From positions 310,001 through 374,000 of the forward strand of contig NZ_JABEME010000001.1 of NCBI RefSeq assembly GCF_013004645.1: DNA of 64,000 bases, given 5' to 3'. This document shows positions 53,107-61,322 of the stretch, one piece after another. How positions within the stretch are numbered: the stretch's first letter is position 1; the number at the start of each line of letters is the position of its first letter. The translations under genes were made by a program, and so were the position numbers. Under the pieces are notes generated by a model. It was not told the DNA's origin and made no database searches. It worked only from the letters and a program-made list of their open reading frames with translations. Source of the stretch: Stenotrophomonas africana (GTDB lineage: Bacteria > Pseudomonadota > Gammaproteobacteria > Xanthomonadales > Xanthomonadaceae).

Positions 53107-53122
53107 TTGAAGCGAGTGTGAA
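53107..53122 (-). promoter_or_regulatory. CreB-binding cre-tag (TTCAC-N6-TTCAA)
   Basis: On the minus strand the sequence is TTCAC, six bases, TTCAA. The E. coli cre-tag is TTCAC-N6-TTCAC, so one base differs. It ends two bases from the creC stop codon and lies about 65-80 bp before creD, the main CreB target in other bacteria. Confidence 0.7.
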
Positions 53123-53123
53123 G

Positions 53124-54584
53124 TCAGCGGCGAGGGCGCTGGCCCGGCGCGCCCAACGGCAGCCACAGGCTGGCCACGGTGCCGCCGCCCTCGCGGACGT
53201 CGACACTGGCGCGCCCATCGTGCAGGCGCGCGACCTCCTGCACGAACGGCAGGCCCAGGCCGGAACTGCGCCGCCCGCTGCCGGGCCGCGCCAGCGAATA
53301 GAAGCGCTCGAACACCCGTTCGCGCGCATAGTCCGGGATGCCGGCACCGCGATCGGCCACCTGCAGGCGCACGCCCTGCCCGTCCACCTCGGCCTGCAGC
53401 GCGATCTCCGCGCCGGACGGCGAGAAGGCAATCGCGTTGTCGATCAGGTTATGCAGTGCCTGCCGCAGCAGATAGCCGTCGCCCTGCACCTGCAGGTCGG
53501 GTACGCTGCCGATGCGGACCTGCACGCCCGCCGCCTGTGCACGCACCTGCGCGGCAGCGGCCGCATCGGCCAGCAGCACTGGCAATGCAATCGGGTCGCG
53601 GGTCTGCAGCCAACCGTGCTGCTCCACTTCGGCCAGCGCCAGCAGCTTGTCGATGGTCTCGGTCAGCCGCTCCTGCTGGTCGACGATGCTGCGCGCGAAA
53701 TGCACGCGATCGGCCTCCGGCAATGGTTCCTGCAGCAGCTCGGCGGCGCCGCGGATGGCCGCCAGCGGGCTCTTCATCTCGTGCGTCAGCGACTGCACGT
53801 ACTGCTCGACGTAGGCCTTGCCTTCCAGCTTGCGGCGCATCGTTTCCAGCGCCTGCCCAAGATCGCCGATCTCGTCACGACGACGCCGTGGCGGCGGCAC
53901 CGGTTCTCCGGCGCTGACCGCGCGTGCATAGCGGCTGAGCTGGCCGAGGCCGGTGGTCAGCCACATCGTCACCAGCACGCCGACCAGCGCCGACAATCCG
54001 ATCAGCCAGGCCCCGCGCTCGATGATGGCGCGCTGGCTGGCAGCGATGAACGGATCGATGCTGCGGTTGGGCTGCGCCAGGCTGAGCACGCCAATCAGGG
54101 TGCGCCCATCGGCCGGGTCATATACCGGCGCCGCCACGTGCATCACCGTATCGCCCTCTTCGCCGGCAATCTCGGGGCTGGAACGCGCGCCGTACTCACC
54201 ACGCAGGGTGCGATAGACATCATTCCAGCGCGAGTTGTCGCGCCCCAGGTCGCGGCCCAGCGAGTCGTAGATGACGATGCCCTTGGCGTCGGTGATCGTC
54301 ACCCGATAATCGAGCGAGCGCTTGGGAAAACGCCAGACCATCGCCTTCAGGTCGCGCTGACGTGCCTTGGCCAGGTTGCGGGTGAAGCTGCCGCTGCGGA
54401 TGGTGCCGTTCTTGACGTCGGCGGCGGCCATCTCGGCCAGCACGTTGGCCGCATCGACCAGGGTCGATTCCATCGCCTGGCGCACACCCGGCTTCACTTC
54501 GTTGACGAACACGCGCATCACGAAGAACGCCGCGATGCCGGTGATCAGGAAGAAGCCCAGGAACAGCTTCAGCACCAGGCGCAT
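53124..54584 (-). CDS. creC: Sensor histidine kinase CreC
   Basis: 486 residues. Two membrane helices (about 7-28 and 190-212) enclose a periplasmic sensor domain; a HAMP segment, an H-box with the phosphorylated His (LTHEMKSPLAAIRG) and ATPase boxes (LHNLIDNAIAFSP, DRGAGIPDYARERVFERFYS, SSGLGLPFV) follow. It phosphorylates CreB. The ATG lies three bases after the creB stop. The kinase is complete. Confidence 0.93.
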   Translation of the reverse strand: MRLVLKLFLGFFLITGIAAFFVMRVFVNEVKPGVRQAMESTLVDAANVLAEMAAADVKNGTIRSGSFTRNLAKARQRDLKAMVWRFPKRSLDYRVTITDAKGIVIYDSLGRDLGRDNSRWNDVYRTLRGEYGARSSPEIAGEEGDTVMHVAAPVYDPADGRTLIGVLSLAQPNRSIDPFIAASQRAIIERGAWLIGLSALVGVLVTMWLTTGLGQLSRYARAVSAGEPVPPPRRRRDEIGDLGQALETMRRKLEGKAYVEQYVQSLTHEMKSPLAAIRGAAELLQEPLPEADRVHFARSIVDQQERLTETIDKLLALAEVEQHGWLQTRDPIALPVLLADAAAAAQVRAQAAGVQVRIGSVPDLQVQGDGYLLRQALHNLIDNAIAFSPSGAEIALQAEVDGQGVRLQVADRGAGIPDYARERVFERFYSLARPGSGRRSSGLGLPFVQEVARLHDGRASVDVREGGGTVASLWLPLGAPGQRPRR

Positions 54585-54587
54585 CGG

Positions 54588-55301
54588 CTAGACCTCCAGC
54601 GCGTAGCCAAGGCCACGGTGGGTGCGGATCGGGTCGTCGCTGGCACCGGCTGCACGCAGCTTGGCGCGCAGCGTCTTTACATGGGTATCGACGGTGCGGT
54701 CGGCACTGTCGGCGCTGCTGTCCCAGCCACGGTCCATCAGCTGGGCACGGCTGAGGATGGCTCCGGGGCGCTGCAGCAGCGCCTCCAGCAGCGCGTACTC
54801 GTAGCGGGTCAGGTCCAGTGCCTGGCCACGGAAGCGGATGCGCCGGCCTTCGCGGTCGATGGCGAAGGCGCCATGTTCCTGCCAGCCTGCATCGGCGCCG
54901 GGCGCTGCGATGACCGGTGCCGCACGGCGCAGGCGTGCCCGCACCCGTGCCACCAGCTCGCGCGGCGAGAACGGCTTGGTGATGTAGTCGTCGGCGCCCA
55001 GTTCCAGGCCGAGCACCCGGTCCACTTCGTCATTGCGGGCGGTCAGGAAGATCACCGGCAGCTGCGCCACCGGCCCGGGCTGCGCGCGCAGCCGCCTGCA
55101 CACCTCGAAGCCGCCCAGGTCGGGCAATCCCACGTCCAGCACCACCACGTCGATATCCCCGGCCTGCAGCCGCTGCAGCGCCTCCCCGCCCAGCAGGCAG
55201 TGGCTGGCGGCATAGCCTTCGCTGCGCAGCGCATAGAGCACGGTTTCGGCGATGGCGGCTTCGTCCTCGACCACCAGGACATGGGCAACGGGAGCTGTCA
55301 T
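54588..55301 (-). CDS. creB: Response regulator CreB
   Basis: 237 residues from ATG 55301, chosen over an upstream frame because it matches the normal OmpR-family N-terminus (MTAPVAHVLVVEDEAAIAETV). The receiver Asp is in VVVLDVGLPDL and Lys in YITKPFSPRE. The OmpR-type DNA-binding domain covers about 140-237 (LTRYEYALLEALLQRPGAI ... VDTHVKTLRAKLR). It binds cre-tags and activates creD. It is divergent from rlmJ, 47 bp away. Confidence 0.93.
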   Translation of the reverse strand: MTAPVAHVLVVEDEAAIAETVLYALRSEGYAASHCLLGGEALQRLQAGDIDVVVLDVGLPDLGGFEVCRRLRAQPGPVAQLPVIFLTARNDEVDRVLGLELGADDYITKPFSPRELVARVRARLRRAAPVIAAPGADAGWQEHGAFAIDREGRRIRFRGQALDLTRYEYALLEALLQRPGAILSRAQLMDRGWDSSADSADRTVDTHVKTLRAKLRAAGASDDPIRTHRGLGYALEV

Positions 55302-55348
55302 GGCGCGCAGCATAGCCGCTGCGGCCGCCGCCCCGTACACTGCCGCCC

Positions 55349-56206
55349 ATGAACTATCGCCACGCCTTCCATGCCGGCAACCACGCCGATGTGCTCAAGC
55401 ACATCGTGCAGCTGGCCCTGATCGACAGCTTCAAGCGCAAGGACAGCCCGTTCTTCGTGCTCGACACCCACGGCGGTGCCGGCCGCTACCTGCTGGCCAG
55501 CGAAGAGAGCCGCAAGACCCTCGAGGCCGAATCCGGGATCATGCGGCTGATGGCCCAGCCCAAGCTGCCGGAGGTAGTCGAGCGCTACCTGAAGGCGGTG
55601 CAGGCCGACAACCCGGTCGGCGCGATGACCAACTACCCGGGCTCGCCGCTGCTGAGCGCGCAGGCGATGCGTGCGCAGGACCGCATGGCGGTGTGCGAGC
55701 TGCAGGAAGCCGAAACGGCCACGCTGAAGGCCCTGTTCGCCCATGACAGCCGCGTCGACGTGCGGGCCGGCGATGGCTATGCGCTGCTGCGTTCGCTGCT
55801 GCCGCCGAAGTTCAACGGCAGCAAGATCGGCCGTGGCCTGGTGCTGATCGACCCGCCCTACGAGGCCCAGGACGCCGAGTACCAGGCCGTTCTGGCCGCC
55901 CTGGCCGAAACCCTGGCGCGCTGGCCGCAGGCCACGTGTGCCGTCTGGTTCCCGATCAAGCAGCGCCGCACCATCCTGCATTTCCTACGCAAGGCCAGCG
56001 CGCTTCCGGTCAAGTCGGCGATGACGATCGAGTTCCTGGTGCGCCCGGACGACTCGCCGCTGCGCCTCAACGGCAGCGGCATGCTGCTGCTCAACCCGCC
56101 GTGGCAGTTCGACCGGGTGGTCGGCCCGGCCCTGCCGGCGCTGCGCCAGCACCTGGGCGAACCCGGCGCCAGCACCCGCCTGGATTGGCTCAAAGCCCCC
56201 GAATAA
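55349..56206 (+). CDS. rlmJ: 23S rRNA (adenine(2030)-N6)-methyltransferase
   Basis: 285 residues. Characteristic RlmJ N-terminus NYRHAFHAGNHADVLKHIV. The SAM site is FVLDTHGGAGRY and the catalytic motif is LIDPPYE (DPPY), typical of N6-adenine methyltransferases. It methylates A2030 of 23S rRNA. It is transcribed divergently from creB. Confidence 0.95.
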   Translation: MNYRHAFHAGNHADVLKHIVQLALIDSFKRKDSPFFVLDTHGGAGRYLLASEESRKTLEAESGIMRLMAQPKLPEVVERYLKAVQADNPVGAMTNYPGSPLLSAQAMRAQDRMAVCELQEAETATLKALFAHDSRVDVRAGDGYALLRSLLPPKFNGSKIGRGLVLIDPPYEAQDAEYQAVLAALAETLARWPQATCAVWFPIKQRRTILHFLRKASALPVKSAMTIEFLVRPDDSPLRLNGSGMLLLNPPWQFDRVVGPALPALRQHLGEPGASTRLDWLKAPE

Positions 56207-56301
56207 CGGCCTTCACGAGGCTGTACCGCCGTGAGCCTTTCGTTCACGGAATGCAGCCCCGGTGATGCCACAATCGATGGACCACCAAGGAATCACCCGG
56301 T

Positions 56302-56847
56302 ATGGCCACTCGCAACCGCATGCCGCCCTGGCATGAGATCTTCAAGGCTCCCAGCGGCCACGAGCTGCTGATCCGCCCCATCCGCCCGGAAGATGGCGCA
56401 CCGCTGCAAGCGGCGTTCAGCCTGTTCGGGCCGGAAGAAATCCGTGATCGTTTCCTGCAGGCAGTGACCGAGCTTTCGCCGGAAACCACCCAGCGCCTGA
56501 CCCACCCCAATCCCAAGACCGAGATCACCCTGGTCGCAGCCGAATCCCTGCCCGCGGGCGAAGCGGTGGTCGGCGCGGTCGCCCGGGCCTCGATCATCCC
56601 CGGTACCCGTGAAGCCGAGTACGCGATCCTGATCAGCCGCTTCCTCATTGGCCAGGGCCTGGGCCGGCAGCTGATGCGCAAGCTGGTGAAGTGGGGCCGC
56701 GGCAAGTACCTGGACCGCCTGTACGGCGACGTTGCCGCCGAGAACGAGCCGATGAAGCAGTTGGCCGCCTCGCTGGGCTTCAAGCCGGTGCCGCACCCGA
56801 CCGGTGCCGAAGGCCTGGTGCGGATGGTGCTGGAGCTGGACAACTGA
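56302..56847 (+). CDS. GNAT-family acetyltransferase
   Basis: 181 residues. The acetyl-CoA loop is IGQGLGRQLMRKLVKWGR, and the N-terminus (GHELLIRPIRPEDGAPLQAAFSLFGPEEIRDRF) matches the GNAT domain seen at the C-terminus of Pat/ACS-like protein acetyltransferases, here as a stand-alone domain. The substrate is unknown; the resemblance suggests a lysine acetyltransferase. It is 95 bp after rlmJ. Confidence 0.85.
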   Translation: MATRNRMPPWHEIFKAPSGHELLIRPIRPEDGAPLQAAFSLFGPEEIRDRFLQAVTELSPETTQRLTHPNPKTEITLVAAESLPAGEAVVGAVARASIIPGTREAEYAILISRFLIGQGLGRQLMRKLVKWGRGKYLDRLYGDVAAENEPMKQLAASLGFKPVPHPTGAEGLVRMVLELDN

Positions 56848-56881
56848 TGGATGCGCCGGGCTTGCCCGGCCACGCCTCCCG

Positions 56882-56905
56882 GTAGTGCCGGCCGCTGGCC
56901 GGCAT
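56882..56905 (+). repeat. SMAG palindrome before mfd
   Basis: GTAGTGCCGGCC-GCTGGCCGGCAT, same type as 2327-2349 and 47440-47463. It lies between the GNAT gene and mfd. Confidence 0.88.
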
Positions 56906-56995
56906 TCCGATACCCCAACGGCACATGAGGCGACCGGCAAACGACCGGCACGACTCACCGGGCTTCGATCAGGCTTCTGCTAAAATCCGGGGTCC

Positions 56996-59900
56996 ATGTC
57001 GCGTACCTCATACCCCGCCCCGCCGCTGCCGCGCGCCGGCCAGCTCCGCGCCTGGTGGCGCGCCCCCGCTTCGCCGACCGCCCTGGCCTGGTACCTGTCC
57101 CAGGCCGCGCGTGCGCACGACGCGCCGCTGCTGGTGATCGCCCGTGACAACCACGGCGCCAACCAGCTTGAAGCCGACCTGCAGACCCTGCTCGGCGGCG
57201 ACCCGGCCCTGCCGGTGGTCGCTTTCCCGGACTGGGAAACCCTGCCCTACGACCGCTTCAGCCCGCATCCGGACATCATCTCGCAACGCTTGTCCGCCCT
57301 GCATCGCCTGCCCGCGCTGAAGCGCGGCCTGGTGATCGTGCCGGTGCAGACCCTGCTGCAGCAGCTGGCCCCGCGCAGCTATGTGATCGGTGGCAGCTTC
57401 GACCTGAAGGTCGGCCAGCGCCTGGATCTTGAAGCCGAGAAGCGCCGCCTGGAAAGCGCCGGCTACCGCAACGTGCCGCAGGTGATGGACCCGGGTGATT
57501 TCGCCGTACGCGGCGGCCTGCTCGACGTGTTCCCGATGGGCGCCGACGAGCCGCTGCGGGTGGAGCTGCTGGACGAGGACATCGACTCCATCCGTGCCTT
57601 CGATCCGGAAAGCCAGCGTTCGCTGGACAAGGTCGAGGCGGTGCACATGCTGCCCGGCCGCGAAGTGCCGATGGACGAGGCCAGCATCGCCCGCGTGCTG
57701 GCCACGCTGCGCGAGCGTTTCGATGTCGATACCCGGCGCAGTTCGCTGTATCAGGACCTGAAATCCGGGCTGGCCCCGGCCGGCGTCGAGTACTACCTGC
57801 CGCTGTTCTTCGAGCGCACCGCGACCCTGTTCGACTACCTGCCCGACGGCAGCCTGCCGGTGGTCTGCACCGGTGCGTACGAAGCGGCAGTCGCGTTCTG
57901 GGCGCAGACCGGTGACCGCTACGAGCAGCGCCGCCACGATGTGGAACGCCCGCTGCTGCCGCCGTCGGCGCTGTACCTGTCGCCGGAGCTGCTGCGCGAG
58001 CGTCTGAACGATGCCCCGCGCATTGAGGTGTGGTCGGCTGACCACGCGCGCATCGCCGATGCCCATGCGTTGGGTGACCAGCCGCTGCCCCCGCTGCCGG
58101 TGGCCGCACGCGAGGCTCCCGCTGGCGATGCGCTGAAATCCTTCCTCGGCCACTATCCCGGCCGGGTACTGATTGCCGCCGATTCACCCGGGCGTCGCGA
58201 GGCCCTGCTGGAAGTGCTGCAGGCCGCCGAGCTGAAGCCGCCGGTGGTGGCCGACCTGCCCAGCTTCCTCGCCGGCGATGCGCGCTTCGCGATCGCGGTG
58301 GCGCCGCTGGAGGATGGCTTCGCGCTGGACGATCCGCGCATCGCGGTGCTGACCGAGCGCCAACTGTTCCCCGAGCGCGCCGGCAGCACCCGCCGCACGC
58401 GCCGTGCCGGCCGCGAGCCGGAAGCGATCATCCGCGACCTCGGCGAGCTGACCGAAGGCGCGCCGATCGTGCACGAGGACCATGGCGTCGGCCGCTACCG
58501 TGGCTTGATCGCGATGGACGTCGGCGGCATGCCCGGCGAGTTCCTCGAAATCGAATACGCCAAGGGCGACCGCCTGTATGTGCCGGTCGCCCAGCTGCAC
58601 CTGATCAGCCGCTACTCCGGCGCTTCGGCGGAAACCGCGCCGCTGCATTCGCTCGGTGGCGAGCAGTGGAGCAAGGCCAAGCGCAAGGCCGCCGAAAAGG
58701 TTCGCGACGTCGCCGCCGAGCTGCTGGAGATCCAGGCCCGCCGCCAGGCGCGTGCCGGCCTGGCCCTGCAGGTGGACCGCGCGATGTACGAACCATTCGC
58801 GGCCGGCTTCCCGTTCGAGGAAACCCCCGATCAGCTGGCCGCCATCGACGCCACCCTGCGCGACCTGGCCAGCAGCCAGCCGATGGACCGTGTGGTCTGC
58901 GGCGACGTCGGCTTCGGCAAGACCGAGGTCGCGGTGCGCGCGGCGTTCGCCGCCGCCAGCGCCGGCAAGCAGGTGGCCGTGCTGGTGCCGACCACGCTGC
59001 TGGCCGAACAGCATTACCGCAACTTCCGCGACCGCTTCGCCGATTACCCGCTGAAGGTCGAGGTGCTGTCGCGCTTCAAGACCACCAAGGAAATCAAGGC
59101 CGAACTGGAGAAGGTCGCCGCAGGCACCATCGACGTCATCGTCGGTACCCACCGCCTGCTGCAGCCTGACGTGAAGTTCAAGGACCTGGGCATGGTCATC
59201 GTCGACGAGGAGCAGCGTTTCGGCGTGCGCCAGAAGGAGGCGCTGAAGGCGCTGCGCGCCAACGTGCACCTGCTGACCCTGACCGCCACGCCGATCCCGC
59301 GCACGCTGAACATGGCCATGGCCGGCCTGCGCGACCTGTCGATCATCGCTACGCCGCCACCGAACCGGCTGGCGGTGCAGACCTTCATCACCCAGTGGGA
59401 CAACGCGCTGCTGCGCGAAGCCTTCCAGCGCGAGCTGGCACGCGGTGGCCAGCTGTACTTCCTGCACAACGACGTGGAGAGCATCGGCCGCATGCAGCGC
59501 GAGCTGTCCGAGCTGGTGCCCGAAGCACGCATCGGCATCGCCCACGGGCAGATGCCCGAGCGTGAGCTGGAAAAGGTGATGCTGGACTTCCAGAAGCAGC
59601 GTTTCAACGTGCTGCTGTCGACCACGATCATCGAATCGGGTATCGACATCCCCAACGCCAACACCATCATCATCAACCGCGCCGACCGCTTCGGCCTGGC
59701 CCAGCTGCACCAGCTGCGTGGCCGCGTGGGCCGTTCGCACCACCGCGCCTACGCCTACCTGATCACCCCCGACCGCCGCGCGATCACCCCCGACGCCGAG
59801 AAGCGCCTGGAAGCCATCGCCTCGATGGACGAACTGGGCGCCGGCTTCACCCTGGCCACCCACGATCTGGAGATCCGCGGTGCCGGTGAGCTGCTCGGCG

Positions 59901-60460
59901 AGGACCAGAGCGGGCAGATGGCCGAGGTCGGCTTCAGCCTCTATACCGAGCTGCTGGAACGCGCGGTACGCAGCATCAAGCAGGGCAAGCTGCCCGACCT
60001 GGATGCCGGCGAGGAAGTGCGCGGTGCCGAGGTCGAGCTGCACGTGCCGGCGCTGATTCCGGGAGACTACCTGCCGGACGTGCACACCCGGCTGACCCTG
60101 TACAAACGCATTTCCAGCGCGCGCGACAGCGATGCGCTGCGCGAGCTGCAGGTGGAGATGATCGACCGCTTCGGCCTGCTTCCGGATGCGGCCAAGCACC
60201 TGTTCGCCATCGCCGAGCTGAAGCTGAAAGCCAACACGCTGGGCATCCGCAAGCTGGACCTGGGCGAGAACGGTGGCCGCATCGTGTTCGAGTCCAAGCC
60301 GAACATCGATCCGATGGCGGTGATCCAGCTGATCCAGAAACAACCGAACCTCTACGCCATGGAAGGGCCCGACAAGCTGCGCATCAAGCACCCGCTGCCG
60401 TTGCCGGAAGACCGCTTCAATGCGGCCCGCGCCCTTCTGACCACCCTCGCCCCGGGTTGA
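56996..60460 (+). CDS. mfd: Transcription-repair coupling factor
   Basis: 1154 residues. The N-terminal UvrB-like region (DWETLPYDRFSPHPDIISQRL; GDFAVRGGLLDVFPMG), the RNA polymerase-interaction region (HEDHGVGRYRGLI), the helicase core with Walker A GDVGFGKTE near 636 and DEEQRFGVRQKEALK near 736, and the C-terminal domain are all present. It removes stalled RNA polymerase and recruits UvrA to lesions. It forms part of the DNA-repair content of the window with the alkA/ogt pair. Confidence 0.97.
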   Translation: MSRTSYPAPPLPRAGQLRAWWRAPASPTALAWYLSQAARAHDAPLLVIARDNHGANQLEADLQTLLGGDPALPVVAFPDWETLPYDRFSPHPDIISQRLSALHRLPALKRGLVIVPVQTLLQQLAPRSYVIGGSFDLKVGQRLDLEAEKRRLESAGYRNVPQVMDPGDFAVRGGLLDVFPMGADEPLRVELLDEDIDSIRAFDPESQRSLDKVEAVHMLPGREVPMDEASIARVLATLRERFDVDTRRSSLYQDLKSGLAPAGVEYYLPLFFERTATLFDYLPDGSLPVVCTGAYEAAVAFWAQTGDRYEQRRHDVERPLLPPSALYLSPELLRERLNDAPRIEVWSADHARIADAHALGDQPLPPLPVAAREAPAGDALKSFLGHYPGRVLIAADSPGRREALLEVLQAAELKPPVVADLPSFLAGDARFAIAVAPLEDGFALDDPRIAVLTERQLFPERAGSTRRTRRAGREPEAIIRDLGELTEGAPIVHEDHGVGRYRGLIAMDVGGMPGEFLEIEYAKGDRLYVPVAQLHLISRYSGASAETAPLHSLGGEQWSKAKRKAAEKVRDVAAELLEIQARRQARAGLALQVDRAMYEPFAAGFPFEETPDQLAAIDATLRDLASSQPMDRVVCGDVGFGKTEVAVRAAFAAASAGKQVAVLVPTTLLAEQHYRNFRDRFADYPLKVEVLSRFKTTKEIKAELEKVAAGTIDVIVGTHRLLQPDVKFKDLGMVIVDEEQRFGVRQKEALKALRANVHLLTLTATPIPRTLNMAMAGLRDLSIIATPPPNRLAVQTFITQWDNALLREAFQRELARGGQLYFLHNDVESIGRMQRELSELVPEARIGIAHGQMPERELEKVMLDFQKQRFNVLLSTTIIESGIDIPNANTIIINRADRFGLAQLHQLRGRVGRSHHRAYAYLITPDRRAITPDAEKRLEAIASMDELGAGFTLATHDLEIRGAGELLGEDQSGQMAEVGFSLYTELLERAVRSIKQGKLPDLDAGEEVRGAEVELHVPALIPGDYLPDVHTRLTLYKRISSARDSDALRELQVEMIDRFGLLPDAAKHLFAIAELKLKANTLGIRKLDLGENGGRIVFESKPNIDPMAVIQLIQKQPNLYAMEGPDKLRIKHPLPLPEDRFNAARALLTTLAPG

Positions 60461-60477
60461 TCGCCCCCCGAACACCC

Positions 60478-60500
60478 CGCACCGGTCCCCACCCGGTGCG
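60478..60500. terminator. Hairpin between mfd and the HD-GYP gene
   Basis: CGCACCGG and CCGGTGCG pair over a 7-nt loop, 17 bp after the mfd stop. There is no T tail, so it may weaken rather than end transcription into the next gene. Confidence 0.45.
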
Positions 60501-60505
60501 GGCGG

Positions 60506-61123
60506 ATGACCATGTTCCCTGACGCCGTACCCGCCCCCGACCTGCTGCACGCGCAGGCCTGCCTGATCGATGCCCTCTCGATGTCGCTGCAGATGCGCGA
60601 CGCCTACACCCGCCACCATTGCGACCGCGTTGGCCTGCTCGCGCAGCGCCTGGCCACGCACTGCGATCTCGACGACGATGCCTGTGCGCAGATCGGCCTG
60701 GCCGCGCGCTTCCACGACGTCGGCAAGATCGGCATTCCCGACGATGTGCTCCTGGCACCGCGCCGGCATACCGATGAGGAGCGCGCGATCATGCGCGAGC
60801 ATCCGGTGCGCGGCGAGCACATCTTCCTCGCCACCGGCCGCAGCGACGCCGCACCGGTCGCACGGCTGATCCGCGCCCATCACGAGGCGTTTGATGGCAG
60901 TGGCTATCCCGACGGCCTGCGTGGCGAATCCATCCCGCTGGGCGCACGCATCGTCACCATCGCCGATGCCTACGATGCGATGACCAGCGTGCGCCCGTAT
61001 CGCGATGCGATGGAGCACGAAACCGCATTGCGGATCATCGATTCGCAGTCTGGAGGGCTGGTGGATCCCTACGTGCTGCAGCGCTTCCATCGTATGCTGG
61101 CGCGGGAGCCGGAGCTGGCCTGA
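60506..61123 (+). CDS. Stand-alone HD-GYP phosphodiesterase domain
   Basis: 205 residues, soluble, with no receiver or sensor domain. The HD pair is at 70-71 (AARFHDVGKIGIPDD) and the GYP block at about 124-140 (RAHHEAFDGSGYPDG, LRGESIPLGARIVTIADAYDAM). All metal ligands of the HD-GYP family appear present. It is likely to degrade c-di-GMP, adding to the cluster of c-di-GMP genes at 24-30 kb. The sensor input is unknown. Confidence 0.88.
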   Translation: MTMFPDAVPAPDLLHAQACLIDALSMSLQMRDAYTRHHCDRVGLLAQRLATHCDLDDDACAQIGLAARFHDVGKIGIPDDVLLAPRRHTDEERAIMREHPVRGEHIFLATGRSDAAPVARLIRAHHEAFDGSGYPDGLRGESIPLGARIVTIADAYDAMTSVRPYRDAMEHETALRIIDSQSGGLVDPYVLQRFHRMLAREPELA

Positions 61124-61152
61124 GATCTTCCCGACGGTGAAACGACCCGCCG

Positions 61153-61239
61153 GTAGAGTCGACTGTTAGTCGACTATCGCGCGCAGCGCGGGATTTTCTC
61201 GATCTGAACGAAGAGCAGTCGACTAACAGTCGACTCTAC
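61153..61239. repeat. SMAG inverted dimer, TCGACT type
   Basis: GTAGAGTCGACTGTTAGTCG begins one arm; its reverse complement ends at CTAC 61239, with a 41-nt spacer between. The stem differs again from other copies here. It lies 29 bp after the HD-GYP stop. Confidence 0.88.
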
Positions 61240-61271
61240 CAGTCCGCTCCTCGCGACCGGCCAGAAAGAAA

Positions 61272-61296
61272 AAAGGCCCGGCGTTCGCCGGGCCTT
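61272..61296. terminator. Bidirectional terminator between HD-GYP and M13 genes
   Basis: AAAGGCCCGGC pairs with GCCGGGCCTTT over a 4-nt loop; A and T ends on both sides. It serves the convergent HD-GYP and M13 genes. Confidence 0.88.
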
Positions 61297-61322
61297 TCGC
61301 ATCACGTGTTACGTGCGATCGA

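Noticed and set aside
51669..55352. A 1227-codon plus-strand frame across creD, creC and creB
   Set aside because: It is antisense to three clearly recognised genes and has a Gln/His/Arg-rich shadow composition.
58184..61090. A 968-codon minus-strand frame over mfd and the HD-GYP gene
   Set aside because: It is antisense to conserved proteins and has no recognisable domain.
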